From positions 81,074,779 to 81,138,778 of the forward strand of contig CM035808.1 in the NCBI GenBank assembly GCA_020466095.1: 64,000 bases of DNA. Direction: 5' to 3'. Origin of the DNA: Chlorops oryzae. Lineage: Eukaryota; Arthropoda; Insecta; Diptera; Chloropidae. The notes under the pieces were generated by a model. It was not told where the DNA came from, did not search any database, and saw nothing but the letters and a program-made list of their open reading frames with translations. Numbering within the stretch: position 1 is the stretch's first letter; every line of letters begins with the position of its first letter. Made by a program: the position numbers and the translations under genes. Shown piece after piece: positions 1 through 10,890 of this stretch.

Positions 1-726
1 TATCCAATAAGATCCAAGAACGTTTTCATTGTTTGGTAGGTTTCTTTAGAATGCGATGCATATGCGACAGGAAGAGACGGTTTTTGATTGCGATTGTGTA
101 GGAGGACAGCTTTTAAGCTCTCTTTGTTGATATCGATAAATAAACGCCACTCTCCGGGATTTTAGACTTCATTGAGTTCTTCAAAATTTAGTTCAGGACT
201 ACTAACCTAAACGCATAAGTGTTACCCTTTTACATGTTGCCATAAATTTTCTGTACTGTATGTAAGTATGTATGTAAAGTATACAAAACCTCAGGTATTT
301 TATACTACGCTGAATGAAATAGGCAAAATTGCAAGTAAAGAAACACACATAGTATAAAAACTGACGTTAACGCTCAAAAGATATTCATGATACCTTATAT
401 TTTCCCACTAAGAGAAAGCACTGTACCTTTTTTTTGTCTGGTGCAGGTCATTGAGACCGACAGGTAAACAAATCCACCACAATATTCTAAAAGGCAGGGC
501 AAAACGACATTCATTTTTATTCAATAAACAGGTAGCATTTATTTATGTAAAAATTTACTCAATTGCACCTTCATAAAATAATTTCGGCTCATATGGACAA
601 GTTTTGTGAACAATGCAAAAATTGTGAAATATAGATTTTTTAATGTTTTGGCAAAAAAATTATAGCTCCGTAAATTTCCCACCGATTTTAGCCAAACAGG
701 GCTTAAATTTTAGATATATATAAGTA
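1..726. other. AT-rich intergenic DNA, nothing recognised
   Basis: No reading frame with a recognisable protein, no RNA gene and no obvious repeat. It leads directly into the fold-back element that begins at 727. Confidence 0.6.
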
Positions 727-1860
727 TATATACAGGGTGTTTCGCATAAGGATGTATATCAGAAAGGAGGTGATAGGGGTGCTCAATATCGCCAAAAAAT
801 CGTATGGGAGGGGGGGGGGGGGGGTGGGTGGAAAGTGCTCCCCTAAGGAGTTAGAGGGCCTTAAAGTTTTTAGGCAGTAAGTCGAGAAAAAAAATTCTCC
901 CACGATAACGGTTCATCGTAGAAAAAACTGTTAAGCGGTTTGAAAGCCAATTCTATGGGCTTTTAGGCAAAATTAAATTCATGGTAAGAATTTAAGCCAA
1001 TGATGGTTAATTAAGCGGTCAAAGTCAAAAATTCTGAAAACAATTATATTTTTTTACTTTGAGAGCCATTTTGGTATAAAAAAGGTCCTATTAACACATA
1101 CTTTTCTAATTTTTTTCAAAATCCTCGATTAATTTACTTCAAATCTGTGTTACATTCTTCATACCTTATTAGCGGTTTAACCTCAGGAAAAATAGGATTT
1201 ATAAACAAACTTGAACTTTTTTTATGTGATGAAATTCTTAAAAGAGCAATCTTTGGCTTACAATGGCCAGCCAGCAATTTCTTATTTAACACAAATTTTG
1301 GTTTAAAATTATACGAACTTTAACTGGAAAAATTGGTAATTTTTTGCTGAGATTATTTAAATTGATTTTAAGAAAAGTTCAAGTTTGTTTATAAATCCTA
1401 TTTTTCCTGAGGTTAAACCGCTAATAAGGTATGACAAATGTACCACAGATTTGAAGTAAAGTAATCGAGGATTTTGAAAAAAATTAGAAAAGTATGTGTT
1501 AATAGGACCTTTTTTATACCAAAATGGCTCTCAAAGTAAAAAAATTTAATTTTTTTCAGAATTTTTGACTTTGACCGCTTAATTAACCATCATTGGCTTA
1601 AATTCTTACCATGAATTTAATTTTGCCTAAAAGCCCATAGAATTGGCTTTCAAACCGCTTAACAGTTTTTTTTCTACGATGAACCGTTATCGTGGGAGAA
1701 TTTTTTTTCTCGACTTACTGCCTAAAAACTTTAAGGCCCTCTAACCCCTTAGGGGAGCATTTGCCACCCCCCCCCCCTCCCATACGATTTTTGGTCGATA
1801 TTGAGCACCCCTATCACCTCCTTTCGGATATACATCCTTATGCGAAACACCCTGTATATA
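727..1860. mobile_element. Fold-back (long inverted repeat) element
   Basis: Two arms of about 490 bp (727-1223 and about 1371-1860) are near-perfect reverse complements around a loop of about 147 bp. The outer tip reads TATATACAGGGTGTTTCGC on the left and its complement on the right, inside TA-rich flanks. Both arms contain a long G (left) or C (right) homopolymer near the tip. No protein is encoded, so this is a non-autonomous fold-back element or very large MITE. The same arm sequence recurs in decayed form at 7995-8231 and 11188-11318. The transposase that would move it is unknown. Confidence 0.85.
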
Positions 1861-3600
1861 CGTAAAATTTGAAAATGGGTTTGCCACTTCGATTTCTATT
1901 TTTTACAGATTTTTATATGAAAAATTTACCCTGATTTTTTAGAAAAAAAAACCACAATTTTCTTGTATTATATGTTATAATTGCACCTCTAGCACTAAAA
2001 CTACTCATGCAAATCAAAAACTTTTTATATGTAAAGGTTGTAGGGAGCTTAATTATCTATAATTAAAAAAAAATGTATTAAAATTGATAGATCGGGGGCC
2101 CGAGATATGCTTGAAATAGCAAGTGCACCTACGAAATGCACTGAAAAAAACTTCAAAAATTTTTTTCTCAAAATCTCTTCCATAGAAAAATAAAATAAAT
2201 TTTTTCTTGCTTAGGAGGCTGAGATTTACAGAAAAATTTTACAAATATTAATTTGCTTTTTATAAATTCACAATTTGTTAAGCAGTGTTATAATGCAAAT
2301 AAAAATATTTATTTTTTTATTTATTTTACATTTTTGAAAATAACAAAACGAATTGGTAGTTTAACACTTATAGAGAATCAAAAATATATCTACAAACAGC
2401 GGTAGAGTATTAGCTTTTAAGCATTTGATTGGACTTGAATGGAAAAATATTCTGAGAATAAATTTAAACATTAAACATAAAGTTATGAATTAAAACACTC
2501 AAAATGCTCGTAGCTTCCAAAATTTTTAAAGCTAAATTTAAGAATTAATTTAATATTACCGTTGAAGACACAAAATTCTATAACATAGTAGTTTTAAGAA
2601 AAATCTAAAACTAGTAGATTAAAACCACAACTAAAAAACTAAAACTAGACTTAAAAAAAACTTTTAAGACAATTCTGTAGGTCGACATTTTTAGGAAAGA
2701 GTTAGAAACAACGCAAATATTTAATATAAAAATGATTTAAAAAAAAAAAATAAAGCAAACATAAAATAAAACATAAGAAGTCCACAATTTTGCAAAAAAA
2801 AAAAAATTAAATAGAATTTAAAAAAAAAACAATAATAAAAAAAAACACACCCCCCAACTGACAGTTGGCAACTGTCTCAAACGAAGATCCATATTACAAA
2901 GATACAACAGGTGACACCAAAGGGATGCTGGCGGATACATACAGAAACGCAGCAAACACAACGCAACCACAAGCTTCGTTAGTAGCCAATATAGCGTAAG
3001 GTCGTCAGCAACCAGAATCAACCACAATAAAAACCCCAAAAACGTGAACAAATTCGCAGGTTCGAGCAGTTCCAGAGTTCCTCCAGCACACAAAATTTCA
3101 TGAGGCAGACGGTTTTCGACTAAGAATAGTCGGAAACGAACTACGATCCGTGCGGTTTTTAAAGAAATACGATCTTGATAAGTAATAATAAAAATTTAGG
3201 TTCGGTTGCAAAGGTTAGTGAATATTACACCTTTTTCGAACCACTCACTAAAAACTTTTGGAGAGCCGTGGATATCAAATCCAACGAAGTATGAGAGATT
3301 TGATGAATATAAAGGACACCTTAGTAATAACTGCGCGAAATAGCAAAAAAGCAACCAATATTTTGAAATTTAGCAGTAGGAATTTTTAAGGGTGGTGTAA
3401 TAAATCCAATATAAGGTAAAAATTTTATAATAACATGGACTAAAGCGACAGTAAACAATAAAATAAAATAAAAATCGTGATTTATATTCGATATTTGTCC
3501 TTTGGTTTCTATATGTGAAAAATCGTTTGTCTGGCTTTAGGCCCCCAGAAGAAAATAAAAACAAATTTATTTTCGTTTCGTCTTCTATATATGTATATGT
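1861..3600. other. AT-rich non-coding DNA
   Basis: I see no coding signal that survives inspection. A frame on the minus strand near 2818-3093 is hydrophobic and low in complexity, ends in a poly-T stretch, and is probably accidental. A 17-bp interrupted palindrome (GACAGTTG-G-CAACTGTC) lies near 2860. Homopolymer A runs are frequent around 2730-2840. Confidence 0.5.
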
Positions 3601-3625
3601 TGTATATAGTTTTCTGGTCTCAATA

Positions 3626-3653
3626 TTTCGGCTTTCTTCGAAAGCATCATCAG
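3626..3653 (-). ncRNA. Hammerhead-ribozyme-like core, Penelope terminus
   Basis: On the minus strand the sequence has CTGATGA, then a 6-bp stem (GCTTTC/GAAAGC) with a GAA loop, then GAAA. This is the conserved hammerhead core CUGANGA-stem II-GAAA. Penelope-like elements are known to carry such motifs in their terminal repeats, and Penelope coding remnants lie just downstream on the plus strand (3714-4309). Stem I, stem III and the cleavage site are not clear, so activity is not implied. The orientation is opposite to the adjacent coding remnant, so the two may belong to different insertions. Confidence 0.45.
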
Positions 3654-3713
3654 GAGTCTGCAACATTTTTGGTATAATATAAGAACAATTACATTTATCA
3701 TAATCCGTTCGAT

Positions 3714-4309
3714 TTGAAAACAAAATACAAACACAAAAATTTTTTTTTAAATTGCAAAAATAATCCAAAGTTTGCACTTAAAAACTTTATCACAGAAAAA
3801 TACTTTTTATCACAGCATCGATCAAGCAGCACAGAAAAGAGCAATTACGACAAAACAAAAAACACTATTATTAATAAGTACAAGACTTTGACCCGACGAA
3901 ATGTGAATATTAGAACGTCAACCAGATTCTTTCTAAGATGTCGAAAAGGGAAATTAATATCCAATTTTATTAATAACACCACAAAAAAGTATCACAGTTA
4001 TTTATCGCTAACAAGCACATGCCGGGGAAAGTGAGAAAAACTCTCCAACAGATTATGCTCACTTTTCACACAAAAATATTGAGTTTGATCATAAAACAAT
4101 AGCATTACTTGATAAGGGAATGCAGAGAAGAGAAGGAGCAAACTGAAGCATTCTTACTACAAAGACTCTCTCAAGAAGATATGTGCAACTTACAAAACTA
4201 TGAAAACTCATTAAAGGAAAATCTTACCCACAAAAAACAGAAGAGAAAATACCTCACATTGCGTTGTTTTACTTTGCACTTCTTCGAAGTTGCGTCGTTA
4301 CTGAATTAA
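3714..4309 (+). pseudogene. Penelope-like element, probable N-terminal ORF remnant
   Basis: Two short frames (3714-4034 and 4109-4309) contain a basic FLRCRKGKLISNFINN-type segment and then a charged, helical QRLSQEDMCNLQNYENSLKE-type segment. The order and character match the region before the reverse transcriptase in Penelope-like proteins. They are separated by stops. The RT-proximal part of a Penelope element on the same strand is found at 6186-6764, so the two may be halves of one copy split by about 1.9 kb of inserted repeats. The assignment rests on motif resemblance only. Confidence 0.45.
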
Positions 4310-4684
4310 GATTCATTTTCGCTGTGCGTCGTTGTTTTTTCGAATGGCGTTGATTCCTATTCAGCCGACTCTGCACAATTTTTTTGAAAAAGAAGGGACA
4401 TCAAGCCGCAAGCTCGTCTTCAGAATCTGAATACATAAATTTATAATTTACTTATTTTTTATATACATATTTTTAAATTTTGATTGAATTTCTAGCCTTT
4501 TTTATGTTTTGAAATGAACTAAAAAATTTAACTTCGGTTTTTTTACAGAGACATAACAGTTATAAGAAATAAGGAAAAAAATTGGACTATAACTATTAAA
4601 GTTTGTATTAAAAAAAATTCATTTTAAGATAACAGTGTCAAACAATGAAAATATATTTCAGTTTTCTATAACAGTTATTCAAGA
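4310..4684. other. AT-rich non-coding DNA
   Basis: No gene or clear repeat boundary. It lies between the two Penelope-like remnants and just before the inverted-repeat-rich stretch. Confidence 0.4.
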
Positions 4685-5020
4685 ACATTTTTTTTTCCGT
4701 TGCTCTTAATTTTTATCGTTCGATAAATATTTTTTACGTTGCCTCATAACAATTATGAATGAGAAAAATTTTTTCCCGTTGCTTATAACATTTATTTTTC
4801 AATCAATTGTTTTTACGTTGCCTAATAATGACCGCGATCTGCAGCGCTATTAATGATATCAGTAGAATGGTATCACCAGTATACCACTATACATATATTT
4901 TCTCTCTTACCGAAATAAATTAAAAACTATTAATTGAAAATAAAAGCTTATAAGAAACGGAAAAGTTTTTTTCTCATTCACAATCGTTTTGAAGCAACGT
5001 AATAGATATTTTCGATACAA

Positions 5021-5124
5021 GTGTCGAAATGAAGCTTTTTTTTGCACGAGTGGTAAATGTTGTAAAACGAGGCGCAGCCGAGTTTTACAATACCACGAGT
5101 GCGAAAAAAGCTGAGTTTCGACAC
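5021..5124. repeat. 104-bp imperfect hairpin
   Basis: GTGTCGAAA...AGCTTTTTT...GCACGAGTGGTA...GTAAAACGAGGC is followed by GCCGAGTTTTAC...TACCACGAGTGCGAAAAAAGCT...TTTCGACAC, so the segment folds back on itself over almost its whole length with a short centre at about 5074. Confidence 0.8.
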
Positions 5125-5298
5125 GAGTGCCGAACAATATTTTATGCAATAAGATTTCAAATTGGATTTTAACCTAAATTTAAGAAAGCGTGTTTTTTGT
5201 TTGTTTGTTATTGTGAGGAAATTTTTTATTTTGATTTGACAGATTCATAATTTGAAATTCTTTATTATACAACTTCGTAGTATGCTCTGCTTATTTTT

Positions 5299-5403
5299 GC
5301 CTTGTATTTTTTGAAATGCGTGCATTTTGAAATTTATTATTGCACGCCTTGCCTTGTATTTTTTGAAATGCGTGCGTTTTGAAATTTATTATTGCACGCC
5401 TTG
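5299..5403. repeat. 52-bp tandem duplication (2 units)
   Basis: Two adjacent copies starting GCCTTGTATTTTTTGAAATG at 5299 and 5351 differ by a single visible substitution (GCGTGCA versus GCGTGCG). Confidence 0.9.
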
Positions 5404-5514
5404 AAATTCATTCTTAAAAAATCATGTAGTATGCCATGCTTTTTGTTTGTATAAACAATTTTTTATACTTTCTCAAAACTAGTGTCATAATATGCTTCAT
5501 TATGATTTTAAAAT

Positions 5515-5544
5515 CGACATCATAATAGGCCTATTATGATGTCG
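5515..5544. repeat. 30-bp perfect palindrome
   Basis: CGACATCATAATAGG is followed immediately by its exact reverse complement, with no spacer. It would extrude as a cruciform or fold as a 15-bp hairpin. Confidence 0.95.
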
Positions 5545-5699
5545 AATTGCATAAAAAATATTTATTGAACGCTTAAAATTATGAGCAACGGAAAAAAATT
5601 TTTCTCATTCATAATTGTTACAAGGCAGCGTAAAAAATATTTATCAAAAAATAAAAGTTTTGAGCAACGAAAAACAAAAAAATCCCAATCATAAGTGAA

Positions 5700-6185
5700 G
5701 TAGCCGAGTAAACTTTAATAAAACACAACCGAACTGCAGTGTAGTCACTTTTATTCTCATCACTTAAGGTTACAATACATTAGAGCGTGTTAGCTTGCTT
5801 ATTGTTATGGTAAGTACAGACTAGTGCGTAATTGGTAAGAACCAATGTCAACTCAACGAATTATTAAAATATGTATTATGTGTACTATTTTATATATTAT
5901 ACTTAGTACTTTATAATATACTTATCTACTACATAAGTATTATCGACTAACGTCAAAAATTTTCGTCGTTTTAAAAGCAATTTTTTCGATTCTAAAAAAG
6001 TTTAATAGTTATTTAGGATCTCTGTTTTTTTATATACCTAAATATTGTTTTTTACTATTTAAGGACAGAATGAAAAATACGGTAACCTATCTTCGATATT
6101 TACATGGCTTGCTATAGAAAATCGTGATTCAATTTGCGTCGCGATTTTTTGGAACGTATTTACGACGCAAAGTGAGGTCTGAGTG
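5700..6185. other. AT-rich non-coding DNA
   Basis: No gene recognised. The TA-rich stretch at about 5850-5960 has no reading frame of interest. Confidence 0.4.
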
Positions 6186-6764
6186 TATTTAAAATTAAGA
6201 GGCCCAATGAATCGAAAAACAGATTGGTTTGTCAACAAAACAGATAATGAAAATTCCAACAGAGATAGAATGGGTCCAAAGATTGTATCACTGGGTCCAA
6301 AGATTGCTCTCCCAATAAAAAACTCGAGGTTCCCACTCCTAAAATATAATACATAGCAGATGCGGAAAATTTCATAATCACACTCCCGAACACAGAAGAG
6401 AAAGCAAAAGGCGCTCAAACAGAACCAGGAGAACAATAACAAAAAATTCGAATTAAACACAGTGGAGCGATTAAACACATTTCGTAAACAAAATGCGGTC
6501 ATGCTCGTATTGAATTCGGATAAGGGCAACAAAACCGTGGCAATGATTAAAAAGGACTACGAAGAAAATCTTGAAAACACTCGTATAGTTGCAGACATGA
6601 TAACGTACAGAAGGCTTAATAGAGATTCAACACAAACATTGGAAAAGAAAAACAACACATTGGCTGTTCAATAAGGGACTAACAGATGATATGGAGAGAA
6701 GATCATTATTGTCTAAAAACACTTTCAAACCGAGAATACATGGAGTGCTCCGATCCTTATGAAG
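6186..6764 (+). pseudogene. Penelope-like element, RT N-terminal fragment
   Basis: Read in one frame through a few stops, the plus strand gives a WFVNKTD segment, then SLGPKIALP, then a segment with DKGNKTVAM, then, after a frameshift near 6670, a stretch ending in PRIHGVL. These correspond to conserved Penelope landmarks: the SLGPKF-type motif, the DKGNKTV motif, and the PRIYGLPKIHK motif that opens the RT. The fragment stops soon after the last motif, so the RT catalytic core and the GIY-YIG endonuclease are absent. Stops near 6348 and 6375 and the frameshift show that it is dead. Confidence 0.75.
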
Positions 6765-7994
6765 TTTGGTAAATAGGTTATTTTGGGTTTGCTGATTCCA
6801 AACATTTTATTAAATTTAATGCAAATCCCATACTTTTCTCAGAAACTACTTTTTATTCAAAATTTTAAGCTTTATTAAAATATTGTAGAAAATAAATAAT
6901 CAAAAAATTCTGCAATATATTAATTTTTTTTCGTAAAATTTTATATTTTTCTCATTTCAACAGGTGATTTAGTTTTAAAGAAACAATTTTTTAAATGAGA
7001 CCACTTTTGCGCTCACAAAGCGCTGTCGAATATCAATTGCACGAACACAGCTATGTGTTGCTATAGATCAGTGGCACACACGAACGCAGCCGACCGGTTT
7101 TCACACAAATCGGTACACGCTATACGTGTAAGACCGCTGCGTTGGGAGAATTTAGTCTTTCAAGCACATGTGCTAGGAGAATCGAAATTGGGCCGACACT
7201 GCTACAGATCGTCCACTTACGTACACATACGCTAAGTAAAAAAGCGATTTTAGACCCCTTTTAAAATGCGGCGGGGATCAACGGGGATGAAATCAATACA
7301 AATTCTTAAAGTTAATGAACTAAAGCACAAATAGTTTAAAAGTAGATAGACGGTTTTAGATGTATTTTAGATTTTGTCCACTAAAAATCTATGATTTAAA
7401 TTTAACAATAATTTTAGCTACTTTAAAATATAAATTAAAACCTTTTTCTTAAAATTTACAAAAGCCATTTGTTAGCTTACAAATTCCAATAAATGAAAAT
7501 TAAAAATTAGATCAATATCCTTCAAAATGTATTTATTATATAATTTTTTGTTTTGCAGTTCCATATATGCTAGCCAAAAACGGCTAAAAACTACTAGCTT
7601 TGAAGAGATGTAGCGTCCGTATATATTTTAATTTTACAAAAATATTTTGGAGTATTCTTATTCGAAGTATTTTCTTTAAAACGGTACTAAATTTTTTATG
7701 TTCCAACACCACAAAAAATTTAATTACTGTGCAGCGGTTATTTCTAAAAGTAACCTTGTGAAAATTTTTTAAAAATTTATTTGACATAATAAAACCAAAT
7801 GTGCTTTGCGTAGGGCCGGTAAATCAGTCATAGCTTAAACTTCAATTTCCAGGTCAAACTACTTGAAATTAAGAAACCATATTTTTCAGTTGTCGTTTAG
7901 AGAAAATATTTGGTTTAGGCCCGTTTGCTCCTGTTCCGATTAAACTTTTTCGTTCCCAGAAACAAAAATTTCATGTGAATGTTTTGATATTTTC
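6765..7994. other. Non-coding DNA, no recognised features
   Basis: AT-rich, with a more GC-balanced patch at 7020-7260 that has a 60-codon frame without recognisable features. I see no repeat structure or RNA gene. Confidence 0.4.
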
Positions 7995-8231
7995 AGAGGA
8001 TATCATGGTAATAGGACCTTTTTCATACCAATATGGCTACTAATTTAAAAAAATGGAACGACTTTTCAGAGGTTTTGATTTTGACCGTTTATTTTCCCTC
8101 AATCGGTCAAATTTTTACCATCAATTTTATTTTTCCTAAAAGCCCATACAATTGGCTTTAAAACGGCATTAAATTTTTTTTTCTATGATTAACCATTACC
8201 GTGGGAGAATTTTTTTTCCAGACCTAGAGCC
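7995..8231. repeat. Decayed relic of the 727-1860 fold-back family, left part
   Basis: The order of short matches is that of the right arm of the fold-back element: TAATAGGACCTTTTT, ACCAA-ATGGCT, TTTTGACCG, AAAAGCCCATA, AATTGGCTTT and CGTGGGAGAATTTTTTTT. Scattered substitutions make it clearly older than the copy at 727. The Harbinger element at 8235 interrupts it, and it resumes at 11188. Confidence 0.75.
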
Positions 8232-8453
8232 TTATAGGACATTCTCACTTTACACCGAACCACATGTTTCGGCTCTCTGAAACACGAATGAAACACCACC
8301 GTTCTCAAGAGAAAATTGTAATCGGTTTCGTTTCGTTTGACAGTTGCCTTTGTTCTCAGTTGTGATTCACTACGACGCGGGCGAAATGAAAAAAAAAAAA
8401 CGAAAGTACATTTAGAAAAATATATTTTACCAACTGATTGTTTTCTCTAACAG

Positions 8454-9406
8454 ACAGAAAAATTGCCAATAAGTGGGAGCAGGCCAGTGAGCGGGCATTA
8501 ATAGCAATATGGGACGGAAAGATGTCGCAATTGAGAGGCTGTCGGAAGAATTCGCACGTGATAGCTGAAATTGGCGTGGATACGGAATGCCAAGGCTACA
8601 AGTACTCAGTTGAGGAACTGTAATAAAAAATGCACAACTTGACCACTCGATTTAAGTACGTTATACAAAATAATAGCGGTATTCACTATCCAGTACATTT
8701 GGCTGTGCATTTGAGCATCAGCGTGCTTTTGTGTATATTTTGTTAGTGTAAAGTGCAAAACAGCATATTTTTTGTTCGTCATGCTCAAATGCACAATTGT
8801 AAAAACCCCCAAGGTATTGTTTGTTTTATTGTCATTATATCCATCCAACAGAAAAGAAAAGCTAAAAATTGGAAGCTGAGGTGGGTCGCCGTCAGATTGG
8901 GACCTATATAATGAAATGCACATGTTGTTGACACCTTACAAAAGTAACAATTGTGAAAACTTGGTGCAGGATAGCATAAACGGTAAACTAACAAATCAAA
9001 TAAAATAATAAAATCTTTTAATTCATGTTGTTTTTATTTTCAAGATATAAATTCTTCAATCAGAAACCCGTCGCCGCTGCCGCTGTCATCTTCACCAATG
9101 AATATAGCTTCGCCATCATCAGCCATCGCTTCGCCGCTGCCATCATCCGACATCGCTTCGCCTCTGCCTTCATCCTGCATGTCCATGCTGCCGTCATCGT
9201 CCAAATCTAAAACAAATAAAATAGAAAGTTTGGTAAATGTTTTCAAAAAAGTTGAGACCAATTTGGACAATATTCAGGAGGAAATGAAAAGAACATCAAG
9301 AAAATTATTACAAATAGAGGAAGAGAAGAAAGACATATTAAAAGAATACGTTGATAGAGAAGCTGAACTTCAAAAGGCATTGATTGAATTTCTGAAGAGA
9401 CCATAG
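8454..9406 (+). pseudogene. Harbinger Myb/SANT-like DNA-binding protein
   Basis: Three exons fit one frame: 8454-8655, 8852-8982 and 9045-9406, with GT-AG introns of 196 and 62 nt in compatible phases. The protein starts with a trihelix/Myb-SANT-like domain (KWEQASERALIAIW, then HNLTTRFK), continues with GGSPSDWDLYNEMHMLL, a Ser/Pro-rich repeat linker, and a C-terminal Glu/Lys-rich coiled coil ending FLKRP. In this family the protein binds the transposon ends and carries the nuclease into the nucleus. Two adjacent TAA codons (8621-8626) and a TGA (8877) interrupt it. A start is visible upstream (ATG followed by an A run near 8386), but its frame does not join exon 2 cleanly. Confidence 0.75.
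9098..9205 (+). repeat. Coding 27-bp minisatellite in the SANT-like gene
   Basis: Units of about 27 bp around ATCGCTTCGCC(G/T)CTGCCATCATC encode repeated IASPLPSSD-like peptides. At least three units are visible, so the linker between the DNA-binding and coiled-coil parts may vary in length. Confidence 0.7.
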
Positions 9407-9576
9407 CTTCAGATGACTTCTTTATTAAGTTTTTTTTTTTCTTTTTTAAGTTTTTCTATAACCACGTACAATGCAGTGAAATGTTAAAGGCTGTGAAGTG
9501 AAGGCTGTTTTTTAATAAGAAATAAAATATGTTTATTATGCTTACATAAATATGCAGCTTTTACATTTCTGATGCT
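9407..9576. other. Gap between convergent Harbinger genes
   Basis: Short AT-rich 3' region with a poly-T tract and an AATAAA (near 9522) that could end the plus-strand transcript. No gene. Confidence 0.5.
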
Positions 9577-10890
9577 CTATGGATCGTTGGCATGGTCAGT
9601 TGTTGGTTCTACATATTCCGGATAGGTCTGATTTGCTTCCACAGATTCCAACGCTTGCACCCAATTTTCGTTGATCACATGTTTTTTTTCATTCAGGAAG
9701 TTATGAAGAACACAGCACGATAAAGTGATGACATTGGCGTTTTTATGGCATTTTCTGTGCCTATTCCAATGCGCCTAAACCGACTTTTCAAGTGACCAAA
9801 AGCGTTCTCCACGACTGTTCGCACTTTTGATAGGGCATAATTATATTGCTTTTGCTGGCGACTTTGGTTGATGTGGAATGCGTTAGGCTTCATTAGCTTA
9901 TCGCTTAAACGAAATGCAGAGTCCCCAATGATCGACACTGGGACATCTACATCCGAAATCTTTTTCCGCAGATCGCTTAAAAGGCTACATTCATCCAACT
10001 GCCGTTTAAGTGAAGACGAGTTAATATTTCGCATCATACAAATAGCTAAGTACTTCTAGCTAGCGTCCACCAAGGCAAACAAAATAGTCGAATACCAGCC
10101 CTTATAGTTGTAGTAATCTGTAGCGTCTTCGTTGGATGGGTGAACTTCAATCTGGCAGCCATCTATCAAATATATCAATTAATAAAAATTTAAGCTTGAC
10201 AAATTTAACATGCTTACCAAGCGCTCCCATACATTGTGGAAAACCAAGTGACTTATATTCTTGAACCAAGCTTTCAATTTTTTCTTTGGAAAGTGGAAAG
10301 TGGTTCAAATGCATCTGCGCCATCACTCTCCAAACTTCTGCACAAAAGCTCAAGAGGATTTCACAATTTGTCGATTTCCCCACACCGAACATGTTCGCAA
10401 TCGTACGATACTCGGCAGATGATCTTCAGGCCTAAAATGCTATGGCGATTCTTTTATCTAACGGTATCGCATCGCGCATGTACGTATTTTTCTTTTCCAA
10501 AGCAGTAAACAAATCGCAAAACTTATAAAAAAGACTCCTGCTCATTCTTAAGTTGTTTTTGAATGTTGCTTCATCTTCCAATCGGCAATCATTTTCCCAG
10601 AAGGATTGAGTTCGATTCTAAAACCATACTAGATTTACTTGTAATAAAAAGCAGGTAATACAAACGAATTTCTTTGAAAACATCACCATTTTCCACTTCA
10701 AACTCGTTTCTGATATAAGTTGTATGCTGACAGTAGTCAGCACCTGCAATTCCTTTATTAGTTCAAAATGCTGCGCTTGGAGAAGCAGAAGTGCGTCACT
10801 GTAAATTTTTGTCCTTTCAATCATTTTTGAAAGGTTCAAAAGTCTCCTGGATATAATAACTTTTTGTACTGCATTCTTTTTGGATTCCAT
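9577..10890 (-). pseudogene. Harbinger DDE nuclease/transposase
   Basis: The family order is complete on the minus strand: a helical start (ATG at 10890), SFWENDCRL, DKRIAIAF, SAEYRTIANMFGVGKS, CMGALDGC, NYKGWYSTILFALVDA, IGDSAFRLSDKLMKP, SKVRTVVENAFGHLKSRF and CCVLHNFLNE. The catalytic acidic residues are the D of LDGC, the D of GDS and the E of VENAFG. The first D is split by a 55-nt GT-AG intron (10163-10217). Damage: TAG and TGA near 10430, a TAG after LVDAS near 10060, lost sequence before the third block, and a frameshift near 9745 before the C-terminus. A small intron near 10618-10661 is likely, but its phase does not fit. Confidence 0.85.

Larger units (their letters stand above)
4685..5690. 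repeat. Inverted-repeat-rich element built from ACGTTGCC/GTTGCTCATAA units
   Basis: Units containing CCGTTGCT...ATAAATATTTTTTACGTTGCC occur in plus orientation at about 4696-4830 and in reverse complement at about 4955-5005 and 5565-5690. The outer copies face each other over about 1 kb. The interior holds a hairpin (5021-5124), a 52-bp tandem duplication (5299-5403) and a 30-bp perfect palindrome (5515-5544). No protein is encoded. It behaves like a composite MITE or fold-back element, and its exact ends are uncertain. Confidence 0.55.

Noticed and set aside
811..826. Long G run as a regulatory G-quadruplex
   Set aside because: A single homopolymer mirrored by a C run in the other arm. Its length is likely to be unreliable in the assembly.
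2818..3093. Minus-strand 91-codon membrane-like protein
   Set aside because: Composition is low-complexity and leucine/phenylalanine-rich because of the underlying A/T runs. No homologous features or conserved motifs.
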